Origin: an uncultured Clostridium sp.
GTDB lineage: Bacteria; Bacillota; Clostridia; Lachnospirales; Lachnospiraceae
DNA: 64,000 nt
Assembly (NCBI GenBank): GCA_945915475.1
Contig: CAMEFI010000009.1
Span: forward strand, 27,341-91,340
Direction of reading: 5' to 3'
Shown here: one piece after another, positions 9,801 to 18,164 of the stretch
How the letters are laid out: each line of letters begins with the position of its first letter
How positions within the stretch are numbered: the first letter of the stretch is position 1
Program-made: the position numbers and the translations under genes
The notes under the pieces: generated by a model
Told to the model about the DNA's origin: nothing
The model's input: the letters and a program-made list of their open reading frames with translations, nothing else
Database searches by the model: none

Positions 9801-10704
9801 CCTCTATCTTCGTTGGCTCTACACTAATCCATCTGTCTCTTGTTGGATTTTCCGGATCGTCTTCCACGGTAGCAGTAACTACTAGGCCAAAATATTTATT
9901 TGTGTTCACTGTCACCTCGTAGATTCCTGTTTCTACCTCTTCATATGTTATATAGTTTGCGATTTCCGTCTCGTCTGTTATGTATGTATCTGGATCCGGA
10001 TCAACATCCCAATCCTTTATTTTAAATGGAGCTTCCTCGCTTAACGCAATTGTGTCCCCTTGCAATATTGCATAAAATGTTTTATTAATATCGGAGTATC
10101 GAAACAAATCATCCTTTAGCAGCTTCTCTGCGTTTGCCTCCGTAGAGGTATAGAAGCCCACTTCCGGATAACCTACATAGATTGTAAGAGAATTCGATAC
10201 TTCAGCTGGATTATAGGTTATGGTATATCTTCCCACTTCTGTTGGCTGGAAGCGTATTACCCTGTTGTCTATCTCGTGTTGACTTGCAACTTCTTCGGTT
10301 ACATCCTTTCCTGATGGTGAGGTAACGGTTATATCAGCACAGGTTACGTGAGTTGTTATCCCATCTTCTGTTACATAATCCAGCCAGAGATCCTCTCCAT
10401 AGAAGGAAGTCCACCTCTCCCCTGTTGCATATTTATGTTTTACAAGTTCTTCGTCTTCATTGTAATATGCAGGAAAATCATCTGTTGTCAATAATTCCTG
10501 TTCTCCTGTCGATTCACCCGTAGTCTCGTTTATAATATCTACGAAATCCAGCCAGTCAATCACTTTCAGGCCATTTGCATTTACAATTGGTTCCTCGCCA
10601 AGGCCATCTTCTTGGGACGCATTTACCGGGATACCGGTAAACAAAGAAAGTATCATGCAGATTACAAGAAAACTTGCAACATTTTTTTGCTTCCATTTCT
10701 TCAT
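6820..10704 (-). CDS. Secreted BspA-type leucine-rich-repeat surface protein
   Basis: 1294 residues from the ATG at 10704, which follows GGAGGATTTGCTT on the minus strand (a TTG two codons upstream is less likely). A signal peptide (KNVASFLVICMILSLFTGIPVNA) is followed by about 1000 residues of beta-rich, Ig-like regions, including repeated pattern VGxYTxTY/VGDYTVTYAIG units. A Pro/Ser/Thr-rich linker (about 1085-1110) precedes LRR_5 repeats (NAFKGSSKLTSVTIPSNV, NAFSGCKKLTKVTMGSNV, NAFSKCTALKSITIPAAV). A basic KAKIKK tail ends the protein and no LPXTG is seen. Such proteins bind host or substrate surfaces; the ligand is unknown. Confidence 0.85.
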   Translation of the reverse strand: MKKWKQKNVASFLVICMILSLFTGIPVNASQEDGLGEEPIVNANGLKVIDWLDFVDIINETTGESTGEQELLTTDDFPAYYNEDEELVKHKYATGERWTSFYGEDLWLDYVTEDGITTHVTCADITVTSPSGKDVTEEVASQHEIDNRVIRFQPTEVGRYTITYNPAEVSNSLTIYVGYPEVGFYTSTEANAEKLLKDDLFRYSDINKTFYAILQGDTIALSEEAPFKIKDWDVDPDPDTYITDETEIANYITYEEVETGIYEVTVNTNKYFGLVVTATVEDDPENPTRDRWISVEPTKIEGLVLKDWIDWSGEPSVPSINPNAEFTKEAGAELYGTTLYFAYVEKEGAEEVIITADNKNISISHNGEPADTKLVEYNANENNPDLIDFTFYEVGDYTVTYAIGDICSSVVIHVDYPVAAFYTTEEMSAAGFIRNDVAYDDKNRSVYYIVNDNPDRIISDTVISVNDWNKDDIEIETIEDNKKYKITVKENVRASFGLQAECNCRWSDQEVPESRRTDIFMYPEGGVIYTDGIEHLGYAGCYISEYEFETCNGINYNSGNSQYWVHADTIQGVIDKLAAVSEGEEVLFNPDDPDDTATGIVNTGYIHINVSHFGNIQLEPQYISSSGNMKGIQFEAGNDHYFTIPDEKNHPLTEDGIYIEDALFFVTDAGRKEFSALSEVDIVSHYCGALYAVEERTTDNGSIYYSLDDMLVDSETMETIDDQTFANCFEEYWMPAFQFPELHVNMYSDMKFAGNMSKLYIGFKDGEDYEASIFSRTENGLELEKTYSKDDINQDPETIDVVYDDIHAKDGTGYSTSTVTVNLYKIASTSQSDESSTYVATEGGKVTVEVPEPNALTGLSDAQKTAIESGKELTVSIKADTINPATATDSVKTAITNIRKTVEKEIGKNAVSTFLDLSVLAKVDTIDEETQITETKAPMTVTVPLTKELQGRKNYAIVRYHDGIGGHVDVLTAKLSKDGKSLVFDTDRFSVYAIVYEKEDLDLSKVAWNYKDAFTYDGSAKTVELTGLPKGLTATYTGNTATEPGTYTAQVTFSYDDTVYNAPDVSKISSLQWKIVKEATPVPPSTPSGSNTPSAPDTPADTTKTGDTATVDGNNYTVTSVADNQKTVTYTTGDKTTAKIAVPATVVINGTTYQVTAIADNAFKGSSKLTSVTIPSNVISIGKNAFSGCKKLTKVTMGSNVTTIGDNAFSKCTALKSITIPAAVNKIGKQAFAGCKKLSKITIKTTKLTSKNVGSKAFKGISTKATIKVPKSKLASYKKLLKAKGVSSKAKIKK

Positions 10705-10754
10705 AAGCAAATCCTCCTATATATTTGTTAAATGTGCCAAATAAAGTTGATATA

Positions 10755-10783
10755 ATTATACTAAATGTATAATATTATATCAA
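10755..10783 (-). promoter_or_regulatory. Sigma-A promoter of the leucine-rich-repeat gene
   Basis: On the minus strand TTGATA (10778-10783) is followed by 17 bases and a perfect TATAAT (10755-10760). This lies about 50 bases upstream of the start at 10704 and reads into that gene. Confidence 0.7.
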
Positions 10784-10823
10784 GAACTCTTCTATGATTG
10801 TATCAAAATACTTCAGTTGTTTG

Positions 10824-10911
10824 GTGGACACAACTGCCCACTTTTATCATTTTTTCCCATATTTTTCTCTAGATTTTGTAAGTTAAAACAAAAATGGGCA
10901 AAATTGCCCAC
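10824..10911. promoter_or_regulatory. Pair of GTGGGCA-N4-TGCCCAY dyads, candidate operators
   Basis: Two 18-bp imperfect palindromes: GTGGACA-CAAC-TGCCCAC (10824-10841) and ATGGGCA-AAAT-TGCCCAC (10894-10911). Their centres are 70 bp apart. Each has 6 of 7 matching arm positions and the two share the same half-site. They stand upstream of the minus-strand promoter and of the XRE-type pseudogene, in a 353-bp gap without other genes. A dimeric repressor or activator site is the simplest reading. Confidence 0.45.
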
Positions 10912-11063
10912 CAAAAAAATTATACTATGATAGAATATTCTTGATATTTATTACCTATTATAAGGATAAGTGAAGTATCCTTTGCTTATTCGGAATAATA
11001 TAACGTGAATCCGGCAATCATCAATGATAACCAATCTCATTACAGAAACAGGATGGTGGGACC

Positions 11064-11326
11064 ATGAAATCAACTGAGGAATTATTGAAATTACTAGAAA
11101 ATTTAGATTTAGAAGAATTCAAAAAAGAAGATTCTTTTAAAGATGTCAATATTTCTGAATATTTGAATACATTATTAGAATCTCATGGATTACAGGCAAA
11201 AGATGTGATTCTCTTTATCCTCGCAATCGTGTCGATGCCGCTGTATTGTACTGCATCCAGCACCAGTTATCCGAGGAAGAATGTAATGAATTATTAAAAG
11301 ATATCGGAGAGGATTCTCTTAGTTAA
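11064..11326 (+). pseudogene. XRE-type regulator with internal deletion and frameshift
   Basis: The start at 11064 encodes MKSTEELLKLLENLDLEEFK and continues in frame to DVI (11210). After that the original frame reads nonsense to a stop at 11297, while a second frame from 11210 encodes SLYPRNRVDAAVLYCIQHQL followed by SEEECNELLKDIGEDSLS with a stop at 11324-11326. In Lachnospiraceae proteins of this type an N-terminal segment ending in DVI and a C-terminal LYPRxRxD...ECNELL segment flank a helix-turn-helix domain; here that middle part is missing. The gene is therefore read as a decayed regulator that lost its DNA-binding domain. Confidence 0.65.
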
Positions 11327-11331
11327 ACGGC

Positions 11332-11362
11332 AAAAAGATCGTAAATTTATGCGGTCTTTTTT
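11332..11362 (+). terminator. Stem-loop terminator
   Basis: AAAAAGATCG and CGGTCTTTTTT pair (one G-T) around TAAATTTATG and run into a T tract, directly after the pseudogene stop. Confidence 0.65.
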
Positions 11363-11365
11363 ATT

Positions 11366-11395
11366 TTGCATTTACCACAGAAGATATGGTATAAT
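11366..11395 (+). promoter_or_regulatory. Extended -10 promoter for the decarboxylase-tmk operon
   Basis: TGG-TATAAT at 11387-11395 is a perfect -10 with an extended TGn element. The best -35 (TTGCAT, 11366-11371) is weak, 18 bases upstream. It lies about 145 bases before the decarboxylase start, leaving a leader of about 140 bases. Confidence 0.5.
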
Positions 11396-11540
11396 AGTAT
11401 GTATGTGTATGCGCCTGTTAATTCATTTCAGTATCTGTATAGCAGTCAGGATACAGCATGAGTTATCATAGTATTTGAAAAGATAACAGATCGATTGTTT
11501 ACAGAATGGAATGTAATGACACGAAAAGGAGATCGAGGAC

Positions 11541-13073
11541 ATGGAACAGCCTATATTAAATGGATTAAATGCCTACAATACAGAAGGTTGTTATCCCTGG
11601 CATATGCCGGGACATAAGAGAAGACTGAATACTATTTTTCCTGATATGGTAGAGAATCCTTTTTTGATCGATGTGACCGAAGTTGGTGAGTTAGATGAAT
11701 TTCATGATCCCCATGGGATTATTTTAGAAGCGATGAACCGTGCAGCGCAGGTATATGGTTCCCATAAAAGTTATTATCTGGTGAATGGTTCTACCTGTGG
11801 AATTATGGCGGCGTTGTCTGCAACCTGCCGTCCGGGAGATAAACTGATTGTTGCCAGAAACTGCCACAAATCTGTCTACAATGCAATCCGGTTATTGCAA
11901 TTACGCCCTATTTATATGATGCCGGAATGGAACGAAGATCTTGGCATGTTTGGTGGAATTTCCCCGGAGCAGGTGAAGAAGTTATTGAAACAGAACACCG
12001 ACGTAAAGTGTGTAATGCTGGTGTCTCCAACTTATGAAGGAGTTGTCAGCGATGTGGAGAAGATAGCAAAGCTATCCCACAAAGCAGGAGTTCCCCTGAT
12101 TGTGGACGAGGCACATGGGGCACATTTTGAATTTATGTCCAATGTGAATGAGACGATATCCACAACGAACTATAAGAATATACCGGATCCGGCAATCCGT
12201 TTGGGAGCGGATCTTGTAATTGAAAGTCTGCATAAGACATTGCCGGCAATGACGCAATGTGCCATTTTACATGAGAAGAGTACATTTGTTGATACACAAC
12301 GATTAGAAGAATATTTGTCCATTTATCAGAGCACATCACCATCCTATGTGTTTATGGCAACAATGGAAGCTTGTATCGAAAAGATGCATTATGAGAGGGA
12401 CGGACTGTTTATCATATACAAAGAACTGTTATCTGAATACCGGAAGAAGTTTGCGCAGCTTACCCATATTCATATGGTGGAAGAGAATGATTTCAAGAAG
12501 CAGAGTGCGTATGGATATGATGATGGAAAGCTGGTATTTTGTGTGAATGGATGCGGATATGAGAAAGAAGGACAGATTGTGCCGCTAAACGGCGTGAAGC
12601 TTGGCAGGATATTGCACGAGGAATATGGACAGGTGATGGAAATGGCTAGCGGTAATTATGTAATCGCCATGACATCCGTTGCAGATTCCAAAGAAGCATT
12701 TGAAGCGTTGTATCAGGCAATGGAGGCTATTGATGAACAGCTAATCGATATAGAGGAGACTGCCGATACAATATTATATAAGACTCTGCCGGAGAAGAAG
12801 ATGAATATTGCAGAGGCAAGGGAACATAAGAGACAGGATGTACCATTTGAGGATGCCATTGGAAAGATTAGCGGAGAATATATCTATGTATATCCGCCGG
12901 GAATTCCTATTGTAACTCCCGGAGAGGTGCTTTCTCCCGGTGTGATGCAGGAGGTCAAAAGGGCACTGGAGGGGAATTTGAATGTTAAGGGACTTATTAT
13001 GGATCCAAAAGGGAAGATTTACATTAATGTGATTCGTGAGAACAGGTGGTTATCGAGAATACAGAGAAGATAA
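11541..13073 (+). CDS. Orn/Lys/Arg decarboxylase-family PLP enzyme
   Basis: 510 residues. PLP fold type I decarboxylase: the N-terminal WHMPGHKR motif, the aspartate of VDEAHGAHF (Asp189) and the Schiff-base lysine of SLHKTLP (Lys232) are present, as is the C-terminal YPPGIPIVTPGE motif. It should decarboxylate a basic amino acid (arginine, lysine or ornithine) in polyamine synthesis; the substrate cannot be told from sequence. As in Bacillus (yaaO) it is first gene of the tmk-holB cluster. The start follows AAAAGGAGATCGAGGAC. Confidence 0.9.
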   Translation: MEQPILNGLNAYNTEGCYPWHMPGHKRRLNTIFPDMVENPFLIDVTEVGELDEFHDPHGIILEAMNRAAQVYGSHKSYYLVNGSTCGIMAALSATCRPGDKLIVARNCHKSVYNAIRLLQLRPIYMMPEWNEDLGMFGGISPEQVKKLLKQNTDVKCVMLVSPTYEGVVSDVEKIAKLSHKAGVPLIVDEAHGAHFEFMSNVNETISTTNYKNIPDPAIRLGADLVIESLHKTLPAMTQCAILHEKSTFVDTQRLEEYLSIYQSTSPSYVFMATMEACIEKMHYERDGLFIIYKELLSEYRKKFAQLTHIHMVEENDFKKQSAYGYDDGKLVFCVNGCGYEKEGQIVPLNGVKLGRILHEEYGQVMEMASGNYVIAMTSVADSKEAFEALYQAMEAIDEQLIDIEETADTILYKTLPEKKMNIAEAREHKRQDVPFEDAIGKISGEYIYVYPPGIPIVTPGEVLSPGVMQEVKRALEGNLNVKGLIMDPKGKIYINVIRENRWLSRIQRR

Positions 13074-13085
13074 GAGGAAAGATTC

Positions 13086-13712
13086 GTGGAAGGAATTTTT
13101 ATAACGATGGAAGGCCCGGACGGGTCTGGAAAGACAACACAGATTGATCTGTTGAAGAAGTACTTAGAAAGTAAAGGATATAATATTGTAATCGCCAGAG
13201 AGCCCGGCGGGACAGAGATTAGCGAGGCCATTCGAAGGATCATTTTGAATCCGGAATATAAGGAGATGGGGCATATGACAGAGCTATTGTTATATGCAGC
13301 CGCAAGAGCGCAGCTTGTGAATCAGGTGATCAAACCGGCTCTTACAGAGGGGAAAGCTGTAATCTGTGATCGTTTTGTGGAATCGTCAGCAGTTTATCAG
13401 GGGATAGGCAGAGGGCTTGGTGTAGATACCGTTTATGAGGTGAATAATTATGCACTGGGAGATGTAAAACCAATGCTTACCATTTTTATGGATTTGGATG
13501 CAGAAGACGGAATTTGTAGAAAGAAGAAACAGGCAGAGCTGGACCGGATGGAGCAGGAAGATATGAGTTTTCATAAGCGTGTTGTGGATGGTTATCGACA
13601 GCTTGCTAAGCTATATCCGGAGAGAATTGTTCCGGTGAATGCTACATTGCCAATTGATGAAATTCATAGTATGATAGTGGATGAGGTAGAAAGAAGATTC
13701 TTTACAAAGTAG
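13086..13712 (+). CDS. tmk: Thymidylate kinase
   Basis: 208 residues. Phosphorylates dTMP to dTDP with ATP. The P-loop GPDGSGKTTQ (residues 10-19), the dTMP-binding AREPGGTE motif and the DRFVESSAVYQG motif are all present. The start is GTG at 13086 behind AGAGGAAAGATTC, 12 bases after the decarboxylase stop. Standard length and position in the yaa cluster. Confidence 0.95.
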   Translation: MEGIFITMEGPDGSGKTTQIDLLKKYLESKGYNIVIAREPGGTEISEAIRRIILNPEYKEMGHMTELLLYAAARAQLVNQVIKPALTEGKAVICDRFVESSAVYQGIGRGLGVDTVYEVNNYALGDVKPMLTIFMDLDAEDGICRKKKQAELDRMEQEDMSFHKRVVDGYRQLAKLYPERIVPVNATLPIDEIHSMIVDEVERRFFTK

Positions 13713-13735
13713 AATAAAGGAAGGAGAGGATATAT

Positions 13736-14176
13736 ATGGATATGAAGATCAGCCAGCTGACCGGGCAGGCACCTGTTGATACACAGAAGCAGCCCACCAA
13801 GGCAGATGACACCTTTAAGTTTACGTTAGTAAGCCATATTGAGAATAGTGAATTACAGGAAAAACTCTCCGGATTAATGAAGGATATAGAGGAACAGGGC
13901 AGCAAGATTGCAAAACACATGGATATCCGGGATATGAAACGATATCGGAATCTGGTGAGGGAATTCATGAACGAGGTAACCGCTAATTCCCATGAGTTTT
14001 CCAGGGAGAACTTTCTTGACCGGAGAGGAAGACACCGTGTATATGGAATTGTGAAGGAAGTAGACAAATCATTAGATGATCTGGCACAGGAACTTCTGAA
14101 AGATGAGAAGGATAACCTTGCCATATTGAACAAGATAGATGATATTCGTGGAATGTTATTGGATATTTCCACGTGA
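13736..14176 (+). CDS. yaaR: YaaR family protein (DUF327)
   Basis: 146 residues, mostly helical, with the family pattern [24 protein letters not shown] and [27 protein letters not shown]. YaaR proteins have unknown function but are fixed neighbours of tmk and holB. The cyclic-di-AMP receptor gene darA/yaaQ, which often stands between tmk and yaaR, is absent here. The start follows AAGGAAGGAGAGG. Confidence 0.85.
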   Translation: MDMKISQLTGQAPVDTQKQPTKADDTFKFTLVSHIENSELQEKLSGLMKDIEEQGSKIAKHMDIRDMKRYRNLVREFMNEVTANSHEFSRENFLDRRGRHRVYGIVKEVDKSLDDLAQELLKDEKDNLAILNKIDDIRGMLLDIST

Positions 14177-14210
14177 TGGACAATGGGCAGATAGAAAGAA
14201 GGGATGAAGG

Positions 14211-15206
14211 ATGGCAAATTATAGTGATATCATTGGTCATGAAGATATTGTGAAGCATTTTAAGAGCAGCATTGAATTGGGAAAGGTATCCCATGCATAT
14301 ATATTGAATGGAGAGAAAGGGTCCGGCAAGAAAACATTAGCGGGGGTGGTTGCAAAATCATTGCAATGTGAGTCAGGGGAACCGGATCCCTGTGGAATCT
14401 GTAAGTCCTGTTTACAGGCAGAATCCGGGAATCAGCCGGATATTATCTGGGTGAAGCATGATAAGCCCAATGTGATTTCCGTGGATGAGATTCGGACACA
14501 GATATTAAATGATATTGATCTGAAACCATACAGTAGCCGGTATAAGATCTATATTGTTCCGGATGCACAGCTTATGAATCCTCAGGCACAGAATGCACTA
14601 TTGAAGACATTGGAGGAGCCGCCGGAATATGCCATTATTATGTTATTGACAAATAATGTGGATAGATTTCTTCCAACGATTATTAGTCGGTGTATTGTCC
14701 TGAATTTTCGGCCGGTTGAACCATTGCATATGATTGACTATCTGGTGAATCAGATAGGTGTTGATAAGGAAAAGGCTATTTTCTGTACGGATTTTGCACA
14801 GGGCAATTTAGGAAAAGCAGTAAGGCTTGCCATATCACCGGATTATAATGAGATTAAGGAAGATAGCCTGCGTCTGTTAAGACGGATTCAGGATATGGAT
14901 ATGGAAGAGATTATTCAGGCCGTTCGGAATATGGGTAAGTATAAGCTAGATATTACGGATTATATTGATATTATGACTATGTGGTTCCGGGATATCTTAA
15001 TGGTAAAGATCTCAAACTCCCCGAACAAACTTATTTTCAAAAATGAGTTTTCTGTTATGAAGAAACAGGCCAGTCATGTTTCCTATGAGGGCTTAGAAGA
15101 GATCTTGCAGGCACTTGAGAAATTGAAGATTCGTTTAGAGGCTAATGTGAATTTTGATATAGCAATGGAGTTGATGTTGCTGACAATGAAGGAGAACTTG
15201 AAATGA
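14211..15206 (+). CDS. holB: DNA polymerase III delta' subunit
   Basis: 331 residues. Clamp-loader subunit with an AAA+ fold: GEKGSGKKTLA near residue 35 is the P-loop, four cysteines in CESGEPDPCGICKSC form the zinc module, and NALLKTLEEPPEY with SRC (sensor 1) follow. It works with DnaX and HolA to load the sliding clamp. The stop overlaps the next start by four bases (ATGA), showing translational coupling with ricT. Confidence 0.9.
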   Translation: MANYSDIIGHEDIVKHFKSSIELGKVSHAYILNGEKGSGKKTLAGVVAKSLQCESGEPDPCGICKSCLQAESGNQPDIIWVKHDKPNVISVDEIRTQILNDIDLKPYSSRYKIYIVPDAQLMNPQAQNALLKTLEEPPEYAIIMLLTNNVDRFLPTIISRCIVLNFRPVEPLHMIDYLVNQIGVDKEKAIFCTDFAQGNLGKAVRLAISPDYNEIKEDSLRLLRRIQDMDMEEIIQAVRNMGKYKLDITDYIDIMTMWFRDILMVKISNSPNKLIFKNEFSVMKKQASHVSYEGLEEILQALEKLKIRLEANVNFDIAMELMLLTMKENLK

Positions 15207-16108
15207 TAGAAGTAATAGGTGTACGGTTCCGTCAGAATGGAAAGATATATTTCTTTTCACCTGCAGGGATGGATTTAGAAGTAGGCGATGCAGTTATTGT
15301 AGAGACGGTTCGCGGTGTAGAATATGGTAAAGTTGTATTAGGAAAGCGTATGGTTGACGAAGGCAGTATTACAAGTACACTGAAACCCGTTATCCGTAAA
15401 GCAACTGCAGAGGATGATGCAAAACATGAAGCCAATAAGGAGAAATGCAAGGAGGCTTACAAGATCTGCTTAGAAAAGATTGCAAAGCATGGCTTGGAGA
15501 TGAAGCTGATCGATGTAGAGTATACTTTTGACAATAATAAGGTTTTATTCTATTTTACAGCGGATGGCAGGATTGACTTCCGGGAATTGGTAAAGGATTT
15601 AGCAGCGGTGTTCCGAACCAGAATTGAGCTTCGCCAGATTGGTGTGAGGGATGAGACAAAGATTCTCGGTGGATATGGAATCTGTGGAAGAGAACTGTGC
15701 TGCCATACTTATTTATCTGATTTTATTCCGGTATCCATTAAGATGGCAAAGGAGCAGAACCTTTCCTTGAATCCTACAAAGATTTCCGGTGTCTGTGGAC
15801 GGTTGATGTGCTGCCTTAAAAATGAGCAGGAGACCTATGAGTATCTGAATGACAGATTACCGAATGTGGGGGATTTTGTCCGTACATTTGATGGCTTTAA
15901 GGGTGAAGTCAGCAGTGTCAGTGTGCTTCGTCAGAAGGTGAAAGTTATTGTTTCCACAGAGGAAGGCGATAAGGAGATTCGGGAATATAAGATAGATGAG
16001 CTCAAGTTCAAGCCGAAGAAGAGACGCAATTCGGAGAAGGTAAATGATAAAGAGTTGAAGGCGTTAGAGGCATTAGAAAAAGATGATGGTGGATCCAGAA
16101 TTGATTAA
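15203..16108 (+). CDS. ricT: PSP1-domain protein RicT (YaaT)
   Basis: 301 residues. The PSP1 C-terminal domain carries the two cysteine clusters CGICGRELCC-type (GGYGICGRELCCHTYL) and CGRLMCCLKNEQETYEYL. In Bacillus RicT joins RicA and RicF in an iron-sulphur complex that promotes RNase Y-dependent RNA maturation; the cysteines fit that role. Basic, glutamate-rich tail (KPKKRRNSEK). Overlaps the following methyltransferase gene by 26 bases. Confidence 0.9.
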   Translation: MIEVIGVRFRQNGKIYFFSPAGMDLEVGDAVIVETVRGVEYGKVVLGKRMVDEGSITSTLKPVIRKATAEDDAKHEANKEKCKEAYKICLEKIAKHGLEMKLIDVEYTFDNNKVLFYFTADGRIDFRELVKDLAAVFRTRIELRQIGVRDETKILGGYGICGRELCCHTYLSDFIPVSIKMAKEQNLSLNPTKISGVCGRLMCCLKNEQETYEYLNDRLPNVGDFVRTFDGFKGEVSSVSVLRQKVKVIVSTEEGDKEIREYKIDELKFKPKKRRNSEKVNDKELKALEALEKDDGGSRID

Positions 16109-16841
16109 CTTTGTAAAAGAAGATGAGAGAATAGATGATTTACAGTGTAAAGGGTACCGGCTTATTCAGAAACCGAAAGGTTTTTGCTTTGGTGTGGATG
16201 CAGTGTTACTCTCTCATTTTGCAAGGGTGAAAAAGGGGCAGAAGGTTTTGGATCTGTGCACGGGAAGCGGAGTGATTCCTATTCTTATGGCAGCCAATAC
16301 GGCAGGGGAACATTTTACCGGATTGGAGTTGCAGGAGGACTATGCGGATATGGCTGACCGTAGTGTGCAGATGAATGGGTTAGAAGGCCGTATTGACATT
16401 GTATGTGGAGATGTGAGGAAGATAAGGGAGCTGTTTCAACCAGCTTCCTTTCCCGTTGTTACGGTGAATCCACCCTATATGACAGATCATCATGGACTTA
16501 AGAATCTCTATGAGCCGAAGACCATCGCACGGCATGAGGTGACAATTTCCTTAGAAGATGTCATTGCCGCGGCAAGCTATGTGATGCCGGAAAATGGTAC
16601 ATTTTATATGATACATAAACCATTCCGGTTAGCAGAGATCTTTCAGGTCATGAAGCAGTACCGGTTAGAGCCGAAACGGATGCGGTTAATTCAGCCCTAT
16701 GTGGATAAGGAGCCTACTATGGTAATGGTGGAGGGGTTAAAGGGTGGAAAACAGCGAATTACGATAGAACCGTCTCTAATTATATATGAGGCACCGGGTG
16801 TCTATACACAGGAGATATATGAGAAATATAACAAATCATAA
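16083..16841 (+). CDS. SAM-dependent methyltransferase, TrmN6/YabB type
   Basis: 252 residues. The SAM-binding motif VLDLCTGSGVIPILMA (about 52-67) and the catalytic NPPY motif (VNPPYMTDHHG) mark an adenine-N6-type small-molecule or RNA methyltransferase. Homologues include TrmN6 (tRNA1Val A37) and YabB of the same cluster. ATG at 16083 lies inside ricT; a GTG at 16089 is an alternative. Confidence 0.85.
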   Translation: MMVDPELINFVKEDERIDDLQCKGYRLIQKPKGFCFGVDAVLLSHFARVKKGQKVLDLCTGSGVIPILMAANTAGEHFTGLELQEDYADMADRSVQMNGLEGRIDIVCGDVRKIRELFQPASFPVVTVNPPYMTDHHGLKNLYEPKTIARHEVTISLEDVIAAASYVMPENGTFYMIHKPFRLAEIFQVMKQYRLEPKRMRLIQPYVDKEPTMVMVEGLKGGKQRITIEPSLIIYEAPGVYTQEIYEKYNKS

Positions 16842-16903
16842 AACAAAAGCATGAAAAGAGATTGGTATCTATGCAATCAATGATTCTAGAAAAGAGGAAT
16901 GGT

Positions 16904-17743
16904 ATGGCAGGAACATTATATATATGTGCGACACCAATTGGAAACTTAGAGGATATTACCCTTCGCACCTTGCGTATATTGAAGGAAGTGGACTTGATTG
17001 CGGCAGAAGATACGAGGCACAGTATCAAGCTGCTGAATCATTTTGAGATAAAGACCCCTATGACAAGTTACCATGAATTCAATAAGTATGATAAGGCAAA
17101 AATATTAGTAGAGAAAATGCTATCCGGCAGCAATATTGCATTGATTACCGATGCCGGGACACCGGCGATTTCGGACCCGGGAGAAGAACTGGTGCGTCAG
17201 TGCCTGGAGGCGGGAGTTCCGGTTACCTCTTTGCCGGGACCATCTGCATTTGTAACAGCACTTACCATATCCGGCAGAAAGACAAGACGTTTCTGTTTTG
17301 AAGCGTTTCTTCCCTATGATAAGAAAGAAAGGGAAGAGGTGTTATGGGAGCTGAAACAGGAAACCAGAACTATCCTGTTATATGAAGCACCCCATAAATT
17401 AAAAAAAACACTTGCGGATTTGTACGGGGTGTTGGGAGACCGGCCGGTTTCCATTGTCAAAGAGCTTACCAAAAAGCATGAGACGAATTTTCAGACAACC
17501 CTTGGAGGTGCCATTGCCTATTATGAGGAACAGGAACCAAGAGGGGAATATGTACTGGTTATAGAGGGTGCAGATCGGACAACTTTGCATGAGGAAGAGG
17601 TGAGACCTTTTTTGGAGATGACCATACCGGAACATGTAAACTACTATGTGAGTCAGGGAATGGATAAGAAGACGGCAATGAAACAGGCTGCCAAAGATCG
17701 GGGAGTTTCCAAACGGGATATCTATCAGGCACTTCTTGAGTGA
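16904..17743 (+). CDS. rsmI: 16S rRNA (cytidine-1402-2'-O)-methyltransferase
   Basis: 279 residues from the ATG at 16904, which has AAAAGAGG just upstream; the frame is open further left to 16862. Tetrapyrrole-methylase fold: CATPIGNLEDITLRTLRIL, AAEDTRHS, DAGTPAISDPGEELV and LPGPSAFVTAL are RsmI hallmarks. It methylates the ribose of C1402 in 16S rRNA. yabA and yazA, usually near it in Bacillus, are not present. Confidence 0.92.
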   Translation: MAGTLYICATPIGNLEDITLRTLRILKEVDLIAAEDTRHSIKLLNHFEIKTPMTSYHEFNKYDKAKILVEKMLSGSNIALITDAGTPAISDPGEELVRQCLEAGVPVTSLPGPSAFVTALTISGRKTRRFCFEAFLPYDKKEREEVLWELKQETRTILLYEAPHKLKKTLADLYGVLGDRPVSIVKELTKKHETNFQTTLGGAIAYYEEQEPRGEYVLVIEGADRTTLHEEEVRPFLEMTIPEHVNYYVSQGMDKKTAMKQAAKDRGVSKRDIYQALLE

Positions 17744-17767
17744 TCTATAAGAGGGAGATGAAGATAC

Positions 17768-18017
17768 TCAATGAATTTTTTTGCACTGTTCGCTAATTTG
17801 TTCTAAGACATCCTGTTGGTCCGACAGAAAATGTTTGAATTGCACAATAAATTCTGTGGGATACATGTAGGAACAACTCGTTGGCAGAAGGCTGTCCCCG
17901 TTCAATATTTCCAATGTGTTTGGAAGAATACTGCGTCATGTCGGCAACATCCTGTAGCGAATAGTCCTGTTTGTGTCTGCATATTCGCAGACGGTTTCCG
18001 AACTCATAATAGTTCAT
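17768..18017 (-). pseudogene. XRE-family HTH regulator with internal deletion
   Basis: The minus-strand ATG at 18017 follows GGAGGGATTTT and encodes MNYYEFGNRLRICRHKQDYS, then LQDVADMTQYSSKHIGNIERG, a helix-turn-helix of the XRE type. From about residue 50 the reading frame turns to unlikely sequence and would run past the usual end. A different frame instead encodes MYPTEFIVQFKHFLSDQQDV and LEQISEQCKKIH, with a stop at 17768-17770, as a plausible C-terminus. A deletion that removed the middle and shifted the frame explains this. It is the second decayed XRE gene in the window. Confidence 0.6.
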
Positions 18018-18046
18018 AAAATCCCTCCCCTGTAGATGATACATGC

Positions 18047-18063
18047 CATGAACTGTGTTCATG
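18047..18063. promoter_or_regulatory. CATGAAC-TGT-GTTCATG dyad, candidate operator
   Basis: A perfect 7-bp inverted repeat with a 3-base centre lies 30 bases upstream of the start of the XRE-type pseudogene, where autoregulatory sites usually are. A minus-strand TATAAT (in CATTATAGC, near 18110) stands upstream of it. Confidence 0.4.
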
Positions 18064-18164
18064 ATGGCATTCGGCAATTTCACCCCTGTAAGCAAGTGAA
18101 ATTATTTTCATTATAGCATAGTTTGTATGTAAGTGATGCATTGTTGATTCAAACAGCACAAATG

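Noticed and set aside
11064..11297. Intact 77-residue protein
   Set aside because: The last 28 residues in this frame look unlike protein, while another frame gives the expected family C-terminus, so a frameshifted pseudogene fits better.
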